Assembly: GCA_965202905.1 (NCBI GenBank)
Contig: OZ241868.1
Span: forward strand, 1,922,001 to 1,986,000
Direction of reading: 5' to 3'
Source: CAYFYS01 sp965202905
GTDB lineage: Bacteria > Pseudomonadota > Alphaproteobacteria > MPNO01
DNA: 64,000 nucleotides
Part shown: positions 52,601-61,856 of the stretch, one piece after another
Layout: each line of letters opens with the position of its first letter
How positions within the stretch are numbered: the first letter of the stretch is position 1
Made by a program: the position numbers and the translations under genes
The notes under the pieces: generated by a model
The model's database searches: none
What the model was told of the DNA's origin: nothing
What the model saw: only the letters and a program-made list of their open reading frames with translations

Positions 52601-53224
52601 TCAGCCGCCCTGCCCGAGCTTGGGTGCGGGCAGGATCTCGACGATGACGTTGAGGTTGCCGGGCGGCCCGCCGCCGATCCCGGGCAGGCCGAGCCCTTCG
52701 AAGGTGAGCGTCCGCCCCGACTCGGTGCCGGGCGCGACGGTGATCTCGACCTGCGCGCCGGTGACCAGGTCGATCGCCCGCGTGGCGCCGGTCTCGGCGT
52801 CCTTGATCGAGATCCGCAGCGTCTCGGCCAGGTCTTCGCCCGGCAGCATCATCGAGGTGCTGGCCGCGCCGAACACCCGGCCGCGCCGGTTGCCGGCGAT
52901 GTCGCCGAACAGGTCGATCGGCCGCTCGCCGGTCCTGTCGTTGACGTCGCGGACGAACTCCTCGTCCCCGGGCCGCCAGCCTCCGGACGGGCCGAAACCG
53001 TCGGCATAGCCGCGCCGCCAGCCTCCGGAGTCGTGCTCCGGGCGCCGTTCGGGATCGCTCAGCAGCTCGTAGGCGGCGGCCACCGCCTTGAAGCGCTCGG
53101 CCGCTTCCGCGTCGCCCGGGCTGGCGTCGGGGTGCAGCGCCTTCGCCAGCGCCCGGAAGGCCCGCTTGATTTCCTCGTCCGAGGCGTCGCGGGCAACGCC
53201 CAGGATCTCGTAAGGGTCCGCCAT
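52601..53224 (-). CDS. DnaJ-domain co-chaperone (CbpA-like, short)
   Basis: 207 residues. The N-terminal J domain is complete with the HPD triad (YEILGVARDASDEEIKRAF then ALHPDASPGD), a Gly-rich linker (GGWRRGYADGFGPSGGWRPG), and a single C-terminal substrate-binding beta domain (GAQVEITVAPGTESGRTL to VIVEILPAP). No zinc-binding repeats. It stimulates Hsp70. Length is shorter than CbpA (about 300), with only one of the two beta domains. ATG at 53224. Confidence 0.9.
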   Translation of the reverse strand: MADPYEILGVARDASDEEIKRAFRALAKALHPDASPGDAEAAERFKAVAAAYELLSDPERRPEHDSGGWRRGYADGFGPSGGWRPGDEEFVRDVNDRTGERPIDLFGDIAGNRRGRVFGAASTSMMLPGEDLAETLRISIKDAETGATRAIDLVTGAQVEITVAPGTESGRTLTFEGLGLPGIGGGPPGNLNVIVEILPAPKLGQGG

Positions 53225-53306
53225 GACGGTCCAGTTTAGCGTCGCGACCGTCGATTGCGCACCCCTCCGGCGGCGGTTAGCCTGAGCGCGGCAGGGAGGA
53301 CCGACG

Positions 53307-53959
53307 ATGCGCGAGACTGCTGACATCCTGATCGAGAACGCCACGATCCTGACGCTCGATGACCAGCGGCGGATCCTGACCGACGGCGCCATCGCGATCC
53401 GCGGCGACCGCATCCTCGCGGCCGACAAGACCGCGGCGCTGCACAAGGCCTATCGCGCGATCAGGACCGTCGGCACCTCGCTCAAGCTGGTCATGCCGGG
53501 GCTGATCGACGGCCATGCCCATCTGATCGAGCTCGCCCGCGGCCTGATTCCCGACAACCTCAGGACCGGCGACTGGCTCAAGGACTGGTGGTACCCCTAT
53601 CTCAAGGCGATCACCGGGGAGGAAGTCGTCGAGATGGCGACGCTGGAGGGCAGGGCGCCAAGGCGACGGGCTGGGAGGACGATCTCGGCGCGCTCGTACC
53701 CGGCAGAAAGGCCGACATGATCCTGATCGATACCGACCGCCCCGAGTGGGCGCCGAGCTACAACCTAGTCTACAGCTTGGTCTATTCGGCGACCGGGGAC
53801 AGCGTTGATACGGTGATCGTCGACGGCAAAATCCTGATGGAGAACCGTGAGCTCACCACAATGGATCTCGCCGAAGTCCACGCCAACTGCCGCACTCTGG
53901 CATCCAAGCTGATCGAGCGCGCCAATATCCGCCCGATCTCGCGCTGGCCGGTGGTCTGA
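53307..53959 (+). pseudogene. TrzA/SAH-deaminase-type amidohydrolase with internal deletion
   Basis: The N-terminal part MRETADILIENATILTLDDQ leads to the first metal motif LVMPGLIDGHAHLIELARG and LKDWWYPYLKAITGEEVV. It then jumps directly to EMATLEG, a segment that in relatives lies more than 200 residues later, and after a frame change near 53653 continues GAKATGWEDDLGALVPGRKA to the end SRWPVV. The whole catalytic centre (later His, Glu, Asp) is deleted. Ordinary members have about 450 residues. Not functional. Confidence 0.85.
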
Positions 53960-53964
53960 GCGCC

Positions 53965-54141
53965 GTGAAGAACGATTTGCCGCCCGCCGGCTGGCCGCGG
54001 TTTACGCCGGAGGATTCGGGCGGTGCGGTGCGGATGGCCAGCGCCTTTGCCGCGCGGTCCGGCCGCCGGGTCGACCGGCCGTCCATAGCGACGCCGGACC
54101 GCGTGCCCGAAGATTACCGCCGGGCCGTCGCGGATGCCTGA
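53965..54141 (+). CDS. Hypothetical small protein, 58 aa
   Basis: A frame from GTG 53965 to TGA 54141 encodes MKNDLPPAGWPRFTPEDSGG, a middle with ARSGRRVDRPSIA and an ending RVPEDYRRAVADA. It starts 5 bases after the amidohydrolase remnant and ends 8 bases before the MFS gene. Codon use fits coding sequence. It may instead be a leftover of the decayed amidohydrolase region. No family is recognised. Confidence 0.35.
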   Translation: MKNDLPPAGWPRFTPEDSGGAVRMASAFAARSGRRVDRPSIATPDRVPEDYRRAVADA

Positions 54142-54149
54142 GCCGGATC

Positions 54150-55349
54150 ATGATCCCCGGCTGGCTGCGGCTTTCGATCGGCGCGGCCGCGACGCTGTTC
54201 CTGGGCATGGGCATCGGCCGGTTTTCCTACGCGCCGATGATCCCTGCTTTGGTGCAGAGCGGCTCGCTGAGCGCGCCCGATGCCGGCTATGTCGGGGCCG
54301 GCAACCTGCTCGGCTTTCTCGTCGGCGCCCTGGCCGCGCTGCGGCTGAGCCGCCGGCTCGGCGAGGCGGCGACCCTGCGGCTCATGGTCGCGGTCGCGGT
54401 CGCCTGCCTAGTGGCAAGCATCGCGCCCTGGGGGTTCTGGTGGCTCGCGTTCTGGCGGTTTCTCGTCGGCGCCGCAGTTTCGGTGATGATGATCCACTGC
54501 CTTGCGGTGGTCACCCGCCACGCCCCGCCGGGCCGCCTCGGGGCGGCGACCGGGACCATGTTCACCGGTGTCGGCGTCGCCATCCTGCTGACCGGCATCG
54601 CGGTACCGCCGATGCTGGATTTGGGCCTTGCCGCGACCTGGTCCGGGCTCGCGCTGATCGGCGCCGCGGGCGCCCTGGTCGCCTTTTGGGGATGGCGCCC
54701 GCTCGAGAACGAAAAGGGCGCGGGCCAAACCGATGCCGGGGCGTATGCGCCGCTGCGCTGGTCCAGAACGGTCGCCGGGCTGGTCGCGGCGCGGACGGTC
54801 TTCACGCTCGGGCTCATCCCCCACGCGCTCTTCTGGGTCGACTACCTGGTGCGCGGGCTCGCCCACGGCAAGGCGTTCGGCGGTCTGCAATGGACCCTGT
54901 TCGGGCTGGGCGCGATCTCCGGCGCCTATCTGTGGGGCCGGCTCGCCGACCGGATCGGCTTCCGCGCCGGGCTGGTCTTGTCGTTTGCGGCCGTCGGCGC
55001 CGGGATCGCGCTGCCGGTGCTGGAGACCGCGACGTGGGCGCTGGTCGCCTCCTCGCTCGTGGTCGGCGCCCAGCCCGGCCTGACCGCGATCATGGGCGGT
55101 CGCACCCACCAGCTCGTCGGCCCGGAGCGCATGGCCGCGGTCTCGCGCCGGATGGCGCTGATCGCCGGCATCGCCCAGGCGTTCGGCGGGTATGCCTATG
55201 TCGCCCTGTTCGAGGCCGTCGAAAGCTATGTGCCGATCTTCCTGATCGGCGGCGCGGCGATGATGTCGGGCGGGGTGATCGCCTGGCTCCTGGTCGAGCG
55301 CGGCCTCACAGCTGATTCGCCGCGACGAACTCCAGCACGGCGCGGTTGA
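54150..55349 (+). CDS. YbfB/YjiJ-family MFS transporter
   Basis: 399 residues, about twelve spans, with the family opening LRLSIGAAATLFLGMGIGRFSYAPMIPAL and the conserved GWRPLENEK loop between the halves. The C-terminal end overlaps a convergent pseudogene by 43 bases, so the last 14 residues (beyond LLVERGLTAD) may be an extension caused by the loss of the natural stop. Substrate unknown. Confidence 0.9.
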   Translation: MIPGWLRLSIGAAATLFLGMGIGRFSYAPMIPALVQSGSLSAPDAGYVGAGNLLGFLVGALAALRLSRRLGEAATLRLMVAVAVACLVASIAPWGFWWLAFWRFLVGAAVSVMMIHCLAVVTRHAPPGRLGAATGTMFTGVGVAILLTGIAVPPMLDLGLAATWSGLALIGAAGALVAFWGWRPLENEKGAGQTDAGAYAPLRWSRTVAGLVAARTVFTLGLIPHALFWVDYLVRGLAHGKAFGGLQWTLFGLGAISGAYLWGRLADRIGFRAGLVLSFAAVGAGIALPVLETATWALVASSLVVGAQPGLTAIMGGRTHQLVGPERMAAVSRRMALIAGIAQAFGGYAYVALFEAVESYVPIFLIGGAAMMSGGVIAWLLVERGLTADSPRRTPARRG

Positions 55350-55876
55350 AGGCCTCGGGGATTTCCCACAGGAAGCCGTGGCCGCCGCCCCAGCACCTGG
55401 AGCCTGGCGTTGGCGATACCGGCCACCATGATCCCGGCATCCGAGATGGGGTTGAGCCATTCCTGGTCGCCCATCAGGACCAGCGTCGGCGCGGCGATAC
55501 GGCCCAGCAACGGTGTGGCGTCGTGCCGCTCGATCGCGCGCGCATGGCCTTCGTAAGCGTGCAGCGCCATCGGATGGGCCGCCGGCGCGCCCAGATCGTC
55601 GGTAAGCGAGTCCAGGTGGTTCTCGAAATAGCGATGGGTAAACGAGATCAGCGGGCCGAACGCGGCCGCGGCCTCCGATCCGAACTGCCGGTAGAGATAG
55701 GCGCCGGCGCGGAGGCTGTAGACATTGAGCGGGTTGGGCTTCGCCGCCGAGGCGGCAAGGACGACCGCGTCCGCCCGATCGGCGTGGTGTGCGGACATGT
55801 CCTGGGCGACCCGCCCGCCCATCGAATAGCCCAGCACATGGGCCCGGGCGATGCCCAGATGGTCGAGGAGCCCAAT
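55307..55876 (-). pseudogene. Alpha/beta-hydrolase, 5'-truncated and frameshifted
   Basis: From about 55876 the frame reads LLDHLGIARAHVLGYSMGGR (nucleophile elbow GYSMGG), then AAPTLVLMGDQEWLNPIS with the acid, and after a one-base shift near 55385-55390 the last part with the catalytic histidine is GGGHGFLWEIPEAFNRAVL. The N-terminal third (about 90 residues) is missing, cut where a truncated M20 peptidase begins on the other strand. Not functional. Confidence 0.82.
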
Positions 55877-55880
55877 CAGG

Positions 55881-56383
55881 CTGCGCTACTTCCCCGAGAT
55901 CAGCGAAGAGATGAAGGCCCTCGTTGGGCCCGAGCTCTACATCGCGGTCGGGCGCATCTTTGGCGGGCTGTTCCCCGGCGGCCCCTCGATGATCCCCGAC
56001 CGCTGCACCATCCGGGTCGACACGCGGCCCCAGCCCGGGGTGCCGCTGGCCGATGTCCAGGCCATCATCCAGGAGGCGACCCCGAGATCGCGATCGAGCT
56101 GGTCGTCGCCGATCGGAAGAACGTCTTCATGGCGCTGTCCGATGCGCCGGTCGTCGCCTGCCTCGCCGAGGCGTGGGAGACGGTGATGGGCGAGCCTCCG
56201 GTGTTCACTGGCGGCTCATGACTCGGCGATACCGCGAGCTTCGGCGATCTGTACCCGACGGTGATCTTCGGACCGGGCGGCGAGCCGGTCTACCAACCCG
56301 ACGAATCGATCGCGCTGGCCGATCTCGAGGCGGCGACCCGGATCAACGCGCTGACCGCGGCCAGGCTGCTGGGCGGCGCCTGA
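55881..56383 (+). pseudogene. M20-family peptidase/deacylase, 5'-truncated with stop and frameshift
   Basis: The frame opens in the middle of the protein (RYFPEISEEMKALVGPELYI) and includes the dimerisation domain GRIFGGLFPGGPSMIPDRCT and IRVDTRPQPGVP. A shift near 56083 moves the frame to ELVVADRKNVFMALSDAPVV, and TGA (56218-56220) sits in FTGGS-LGDTASFG where relatives have Trp. The end reads EPVYQPDESIALADLEA. The metal-binding N-terminal half is absent. It starts five bases from the truncated hydrolase of the opposite strand, indicating a rearrangement joint. Confidence 0.82.
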
Positions 56384-56539
56384 CATCGCCCGCGGCGGCG
56401 CTCGCCAAGGCGGCCCCGGGGCGCGGACGATCTGGTGATGGACCTCTGCCAGCGCTTCGAGCGCGTCCTCGGCAGGCCCAAGCCCGTCCTGCCCGATTAC
56501 TGACAATCTCTGGGGAGCGAGCGGTGGTTCAAATGGCGG

Positions 56540-56647
56540 ATGAATATCCAGGAAGCGACTCCGGTCGAATTGACGGCGGAGGAACGGGCGGTGCTGGAAA
56601 GCGTGGTTCGTTCTCGGAAAACGGCGCGGGTTCTGAGCGAGCGGGCG
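56540..56647 (+). pseudogene. IS630-family transposase, N-terminal fragment
   Basis: MNIQEATPVELTAEERAVLE followed by SVVRSRKTARVLSERA is the start of IS630-type transposases (VELTAEER-x-LE). After SERA the similarity ends. Downstream bases to about 56800 show no further transposase motif. Together with 28841-29068 it shows that the family was once active here. Confidence 0.7.
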
Positions 56648-56802
56648 ATCTCTGAGGTGTGCGAGGGATGCCCAGCCTCGTGGATCTCGCTCGACTCGGG
56701 CGACACGGTCTCGGACGCTACGAGACGAAATACTCGACGCCCGAACGAAAATCGAACCGATTTCCGCCGATCTAACGTTAATTGAACTCGGAAATGTTCG
56801 GT

Positions 56803-57581
56803 TTAAAAACCATCGCCTGAGTTATCTTGGTACCTGCCGTGACGTGCAGGCGGGACAATAGCACACTTCATTAGCTTCTCTGTAATGAACCAGCCGTGCA
56901 ACACGCCCCCGGACTGGTCGAAGCGATGGACAGTGGCTTTGAAGAACCGGCCGTCCATGTGCTCGTACTGGCGCCACATGGCAAATGCCACAAGGTCCGC
57001 GAGCTGGACCAACCGCGACGCACGTGAGTCGACAAAAAGCGGCACTTCGGCTAAGTTTCGTAGATGGCCCCACCGCGTCCCGTTAATTCTGAAGTCTCGC
57101 GCAAGGCCTTGCAGAGGCTGCTCGTAATGGGATGCGTCCATCACAATCAGTCCCTTTTGTCTATCTTGGTCGCGGCCTCCACGTTCAGTGAAGTTCCGTG
57201 ACAAGATAGATTAAACCTGTTTGAAATCTCTTCAAATGCATATTCAACCGGATCGGCTGGCGAACGAGCCTGCTTGTTGACGGCCACACCAAACGCGCGG
57301 ACGCCTCTTGATGCGTTGACAAGGCAATCGAGAGCATGGCGCATCATCTTCTCTCGATCCGCCCTCTGAACTCGTCGCCACTTGTTCCGGCCTTGATACA
57401 TCGGGCTACCATGGAGTTCGATATCTTTAGCGGGGCCCAGTCCGAAGGTGCCCACCAAATCATCTAATGCCTTGATTAGGTGAAAGATCTGACGCTCCCA
57501 GACGGCGACGCCGGCGAGTACGAAGTGTCGTTCATCAGGGTTTCCGACAGACCCAGAGCCGTCGACGTATAGGATAAACAC
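56803..57581 (-). pseudogene. DUF3800 family protein, frameshifted
   Basis: From ATG 57581 the frame reads MFILYVDGSGSVGNPDERHF, an RNase-H-like opening of DUF3800, and ends after 144 residues at TGA 57147. A second overlapping frame (from about 57185) supplies the rest: DRQKGLIVMDASHYE and RLVQLADLVAFAMWRQYEHM, the conserved C-terminal Asp motif. One base gained or lost near 57165-57185 explains it. The DNA here is clearly less GC-rich than its surroundings, suggesting transfer; DUF3800 genes are common on mobile islands. Function is unknown. Confidence 0.8.
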
Positions 57582-57789
57582 GCTCTGTCCCGAAAGGCGG
57601 CAGGAGATTCCGACTTGCAGCAGGAAGCAGCCAAGCGGGCACCGAGCCCACGAACCGCGAAACCGCAGCTCTGCCTGACTGCAGGCTCCTTATACAAACC
57701 TCAATCGTCCTGAGTCAAGCGCCACCATCGCTGTGGATAATTCCGATTGAATTCAATCACAGCGCCCGATACCGCCTTGAAAAAGCGTT

Positions 57790-59082
57790 CTAGATCGAAA
57801 AGGGGTCGCGCACCATGATCGTGTCCTCTCGCTCAGGGCTCGTGGACAGCAGCGCCACCGGGGCCTCGATCAGCTCCTCGATGCGCCTGATATACTTGAC
57901 CGCGGTCGCCGGGAGCTCGGCCCAGCTTCGCGCCCCGCAGGTGCTGTCGGACCAGCCTTCGAGCCTCTCGTAGACCGGCTTCAGCGCCGCCTGCTCCCGC
58001 CCCGACGCCGGCAGATGGCCAAGCCGGCCATGCGGCCCGTCATAGGCGATGCACACCATCAGCGTGTCCATCCCGTCGAGCACGTCGAGCTTGGTCAGCG
58101 CGATCCCGTCGATGCCGGCGACCTTGATCGCCTGGCGCACCATCACCGCATCGAACCAGCCGCAGCGCCGCTTGCGGCCGGTCACGGTGCCGAACTCCCG
58201 GCCGCGCTCGCCCAGCGTGCGGCCGATCTCGTTGTCCTGCTCGGTCGGGAACGGCCCGCTGCCGACCCGGGTGGTGTAAGCCTTGGTGATGCCCAGCACA
58301 TAGCCGATCGCGCGCGCGCCGATCCCGCTGCCGGCGGCGGCCTGGCCGGCCATGGTGTTGGACGAGGTCACGTAAGGATAGGTGCCGTGATCGACATCCA
58401 GCATCGCGCCCTGGGCGCCTTCGAACAGGATCCGCTCGCCCGATCGGCGGGCCCAGTCGAGCCGCCGCCAGACAGGCGCGGCAAAGGGCAGCAGCCGCGG
58501 CGCGACCTCGAGCAGCGGGTCGAGCACGTCGGCGCGGCTGAGCTGATCCGCCCCCAGGCCGCGGAGCAGCGCGTTGTGGTGGCTGAGCAGAGTGCCGACC
58601 CGCTCGACCAGCCCGTCGGGATCGGCCAGATCGCAAACCCGGATGGCGCGGCGCGCGGCCTTGTCCTCATAGGCCGGTCCGATTCCCCGCCCGGTGGTGC
58701 CGATCCTGTTCCGGCCTTGCGCGGCCTCGCGCGCCCGATCGACCAGGGGATGCATGGGCAGGATCAGGCAGGCGTTGTCGGCGACGCACAGGGTCTGCGG
58801 GGTGATCTCCACGCCCATCGCGGAGATCGCGTCGATCTCTTCCAGCAGCGCCCAGGGATCGACCACGACGCCGTTGCCGATCACCGAGAGCTTGTTCGGG
58901 CGCACGACGCCGGACGGCAGCAGGCTGAGCTTATAGGTCTTGCCGTCGATCACCAGCGTGTGGCCGGCGTTGTGGCCGCCCTGAAAACGCACCACCACAT
59001 CGGCGCGCTGGGACAGCCAATCGACGATCTTGCCCTTTCCCTCGTCGCCCCACTGGGCGCCGACGACCGCGACGTTACCCAT
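57790..59082 (-). CDS. purA: Adenylosuccinate synthetase
   Basis: 430 residues, complete. The GTP loop VVGAQWGDEGKGKIVDWLSQ, substrate motifs GGHNAGHTLV, GTTGRGIGPAYEDK and GAQGAMLDVDHGTYPYVTSS, and TTRVGSGPFPTE are all present. It makes adenylosuccinate from IMP and aspartate with GTP. It is last in the serC-serA-hisZ-purA run. Ends in TAG; the following 208 bases before the DUF3800 remnant hold no gene. Confidence 0.98.
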   Translation of the reverse strand: MGNVAVVGAQWGDEGKGKIVDWLSQRADVVVRFQGGHNAGHTLVIDGKTYKLSLLPSGVVRPNKLSVIGNGVVVDPWALLEEIDAISAMGVEITPQTLCVADNACLILPMHPLVDRAREAAQGRNRIGTTGRGIGPAYEDKAARRAIRVCDLADPDGLVERVGTLLSHHNALLRGLGADQLSRADVLDPLLEVAPRLLPFAAPVWRRLDWARRSGERILFEGAQGAMLDVDHGTYPYVTSSNTMAGQAAAGSGIGARAIGYVLGITKAYTTRVGSGPFPTEQDNEIGRTLGERGREFGTVTGRKRRCGWFDAVMVRQAIKVAGIDGIALTKLDVLDGMDTLMVCIAYDGPHGRLGHLPASGREQAALKPVYERLEGWSDSTCGARSWAELPATAVKYIRRIEELIEAPVALLSTSPEREDTIMVRDPFSI

Positions 59083-59094
59083 CCGCGCCGCCGG

Positions 59095-60246
59095 TCATGG
59101 GATCGGCCGGACCCTGCCGGCCTCCAAAAGGTGGGTACAGCCGAGCCGTTCGGCCTCCGGGACGGGTCCGGCGCCGGTCGTCAGCCCGGCCAGCGTGACC
59201 CATCCTTCCGCGCGCAGGGCGCGGCCGATCTCCGGCGCGACGCCGAAGGGCAGGTAGACACGCTGGCGCGCGGCCGGCTCGGCCAACGTACGCAGGATGG
59301 TATCGACATAGTGAGTGATCCCGGTCGCCGGCTCGACGCTCGCGCCGTTCGTTCCGGCCATATAGCGGCCGCCGCTGGCGAGCTCGCCGCGCACGTCCAG
59401 CGGAAAGATCGTGAAACAGATTCCGGTGTGGTACTCGAACCCGCGGTTTTCCACTGGATCGGCGGTCAGCGTAAGACCCGGCGCCGCGGCCCGGATCTCT
59501 GCCACGACCGTGGCCAGGCGCTCGCGCTCACGCGCGGCTACGTCGGGCAGATCCAGCCCGCTCAGCCTCTCCAGGCACCGTTCGGCCGTGCCGCAGGCCG
59601 CCAGGACACGGCACAGCATCCCGGCCAGCTTGCCGCCGTGGGCGGCGACCGCCGCCGCGTCCTTGTGGTCCAACGCCTCGCGCAGGTCGCGGTTGTGCTC
59701 CAGCGTCAGGCCGTGGGCGGCGCACAGCGCCGGCACCAGAGGCGGCAGGGTCAGATCGACCGTGATGTCTCGAACGCCGACCGCGGCCAGCGCCTCGGCG
59801 GCCAGCACGACCAGCTCCGCATCCGCGCGCGCGGCATCGGAGCCGATCAACTCCATGCCGACCTGGGCGAACTGGCGCTCGGGCCGGAGTTGGGTGCCCC
59901 TCACGCGCAGGACCTCTCCAGCGTAGCACAGCCGCAGCGGGCGCGGCAGGCCGCCCAGCCGAGTCGCGGCGATCCGGGCGATCTGCGGCGTGATGTCGGA
60001 CCGAAAGCCCATCATGCGCTGGGACAGCGGGTCCATCAGGCGGAAGGTCTCCGCGGTCGTCGCGGCCCCGGCGCCGCTCAACAGGCTGTCCTCGAACTCG
60101 ACCAGCGGCGACTTGACGCGGTCGTATCCGTTGGCGGCGAAATGCGCGATCAGCCGCTCGACCACCTCGGCCTCCTGGGCCGCATGGGGCGGCAGGACAT
60201 CCCGCAATCCGGCCGGAAGCAATGCCTTGCGCTCGATCTCCGTCAT
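59095..60246 (-). CDS. hisZ: ATP phosphoribosyltransferase regulatory subunit
   Basis: 383 residues. The fold is histidyl-tRNA-synthetase-like: motif ALLPAGLRDVLPPHAAQEAE, MGFRSDITPQIARIAATRL, FAQVGMELIGSDAARADAEL, YHTGICFTIF. It lacks the tRNA anticodon-binding domain. HisZ with short-form HisG catalyses the first step of histidine biosynthesis; hisG is not in the window. The stop lies 12 bases before the purA start, so they are co-transcribed. Confidence 0.95.
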   Translation of the reverse strand: MTEIERKALLPAGLRDVLPPHAAQEAEVVERLIAHFAANGYDRVKSPLVEFEDSLLSGAGAATTAETFRLMDPLSQRMMGFRSDITPQIARIAATRLGGLPRPLRLCYAGEVLRVRGTQLRPERQFAQVGMELIGSDAARADAELVVLAAEALAAVGVRDITVDLTLPPLVPALCAAHGLTLEHNRDLREALDHKDAAAVAAHGGKLAGMLCRVLAACGTAERCLERLSGLDLPDVAARERERLATVVAEIRAAAPGLTLTADPVENRGFEYHTGICFTIFPLDVRGELASGGRYMAGTNGASVEPATGITHYVDTILRTLAEPAARQRVYLPFGVAPEIGRALRAEGWVTLAGLTTGAGPVPEAERLGCTHLLEAGRVRPIP

Positions 60247-60265
60247 CGGGCCGGACCCCGCGGGC

Positions 60266-61843
60266 CTAGAACTTCAGGGCCCGGGCCTGGACGACCCCCG
60301 GCAACGCGCGGACTGCGGCCAGCACCTCCTGGGGGATCGCGCCGTCGAGCGCAAGCAGCGCCACCGCGTCGCCGCCCGGACCGCTGCGCCCCAGATGGAA
60401 AGTCGCGATATTGACCCCGGCCTCGGCGAGCGTCGAGCCGAGCCGGCCGATATAGCCCGGCTCGTCCCGGTTGACGGTCAGCAGCATGTGCGAGCAGAGC
60501 TCGGCCTCCAGCGGGATTCCGTTCAACTCGATGATCCGGGGCTTGTTGGTCGCGAACAGCGTCCCGGAAACCGAACGGGTCCGGCGCTCGGTCGTCGCGG
60601 TCAGGCGGACCAGCGACCGATAGTCCGAGCGCCGGTCGTGCCTGGCCTCGGTGATCTGGATGTTGCGTTCGCGCGCCAGGATCGGCGCGTTGACGAAGTT
60701 GACGGATTCAAGAATGGGTGAGAGCAGCCCGTGCAGCAGCGAGGTCGAGATGGGCTGGGTGTTGAGCCCGGCGACCGCGCCCTCGTATTCGATGACGATC
60801 GTGCCGATGCTGGTCTCGGCCACCTGTCCGGCAAGGCTGCCGATCTGATTGGCAAGCGTCATGTAGGGCGCGAGCCGGGCCGCTTCCTCGGCGCTGACCG
60901 ATGGCACGTTGACAGCGTTGATCACCGCGCCGTCGAGCAGATAGTCGGTCATCTGCTCGGCGACCTGGACGGCGACCTTCGCCTGCGCTTCGGTGGTCGA
61001 TGCGCCCAGATGCGGCGTCGCGATCACCCCGTCCAGGCCGAACAGCGCGTAGTCGCCGGGCGGCTCCTCCGGATAGACATCCACGGCGACTCCACCGATC
61101 CGGCCGCTTGCAATGCCGGTCCGCAGGGCCGGCGCGTCGATCAGCTCGCCGCGCGCGCAGTTGATGATCCGCATACCGGGCTTCATCGCCGCGATCGCCG
61201 CGCCGTCGATCATGCAACGGGTCGCCTCGGTCAGCGGTGTGTGCAGGGTGATCACGTCGGCGCGCGCAAGCAGGGTCTCGAAATCGACCTTGTCGACGCT
61301 GATCTGCTGCGCGCGCTCGGGCGTCAGGAAGGGATCGAAGGCGACGACCTTCATCTTCAGGCCGCGCGCCCGGTCAGCGACGATCGAGCCGACATTGCCG
61401 CACCCGACGACGCCCAGGGTCTTACCCGCCAGCTCCATGCCGACGAATTTCGAGCGCTCCCATTTTCCGGCCTGGGTGGACCGGTCGGCGGCGGGGATCT
61501 GGCGGACCAGCGCGAATATCAACGCAATCGCGTGCTCGGCGGTGGTCACGGCGTTGCCGAGCGGCGTGTTCATGACAACGATGCCGCGCGCCGAAGCCGC
61601 GTCGACATCGATGTTGTCTACGCCGATCCCGGCGCGTCCGATCACCTTGAGACTCGACCCGGCCCGGATGAGCGCATCGGTGACCTTGGTCGCCGAGCGC
61701 ACCGCGAGCCCATCATAGCCGTCTATGCGCGCGAGCAGCTTCCCGGGATCGAGTCCGACATCGACATCGACGTCGATACCGCGTCCCTTGAAGACATCGA
61801 CCGCCTGCCGACTCAGAGTGTCCGAAATCAGGACGCGAACCAT
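60266..61843 (-). CDS. serA: D-3-phosphoglycerate dehydrogenase
   Basis: 525 residues: substrate domain, NAD domain (KTLGVVGCGNVGSIVADRAR), catalytic Arg in NCARGELIDAPAL and His/Glu pair around ATPHLGASTTEAQ, then the intervening ASB domain and a C-terminal ACT domain (VNRDEPGYIGRLGSTLAEAG). First step of serine synthesis. Start ATG at 61843 (MVRVLISDTLS). It follows serC by 13 bases; the ACT domain suggests serine feedback regulation. Confidence 0.98.
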   Translation of the reverse strand: MVRVLISDTLSRQAVDVFKGRGIDVDVDVGLDPGKLLARIDGYDGLAVRSATKVTDALIRAGSSLKVIGRAGIGVDNIDVDAASARGIVVMNTPLGNAVTTAEHAIALIFALVRQIPAADRSTQAGKWERSKFVGMELAGKTLGVVGCGNVGSIVADRARGLKMKVVAFDPFLTPERAQQISVDKVDFETLLARADVITLHTPLTEATRCMIDGAAIAAMKPGMRIINCARGELIDAPALRTGIASGRIGGVAVDVYPEEPPGDYALFGLDGVIATPHLGASTTEAQAKVAVQVAEQMTDYLLDGAVINAVNVPSVSAEEAARLAPYMTLANQIGSLAGQVAETSIGTIVIEYEGAVAGLNTQPISTSLLHGLLSPILESVNFVNAPILARERNIQITEARHDRRSDYRSLVRLTATTERRTRSVSGTLFATNKPRIIELNGIPLEAELCSHMLLTVNRDEPGYIGRLGSTLAEAGVNIATFHLGRSGPGGDAVALLALDGAIPQEVLAAVRALPGVVQARALKF

Positions 61844-61856
61844 CTTCGAACTCCGT

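Noticed and set aside
4192..56383. Possible reassignment of UGA to tryptophan, because three genes have TGA at Trp positions
   Set aside because: Many intact genes here end in TGA with overlapping downstream starts (ATGA), TGG is used for Trp throughout the core genes, and the three genes with internal TGA also have frameshifts or truncations. Simple decay explains it.
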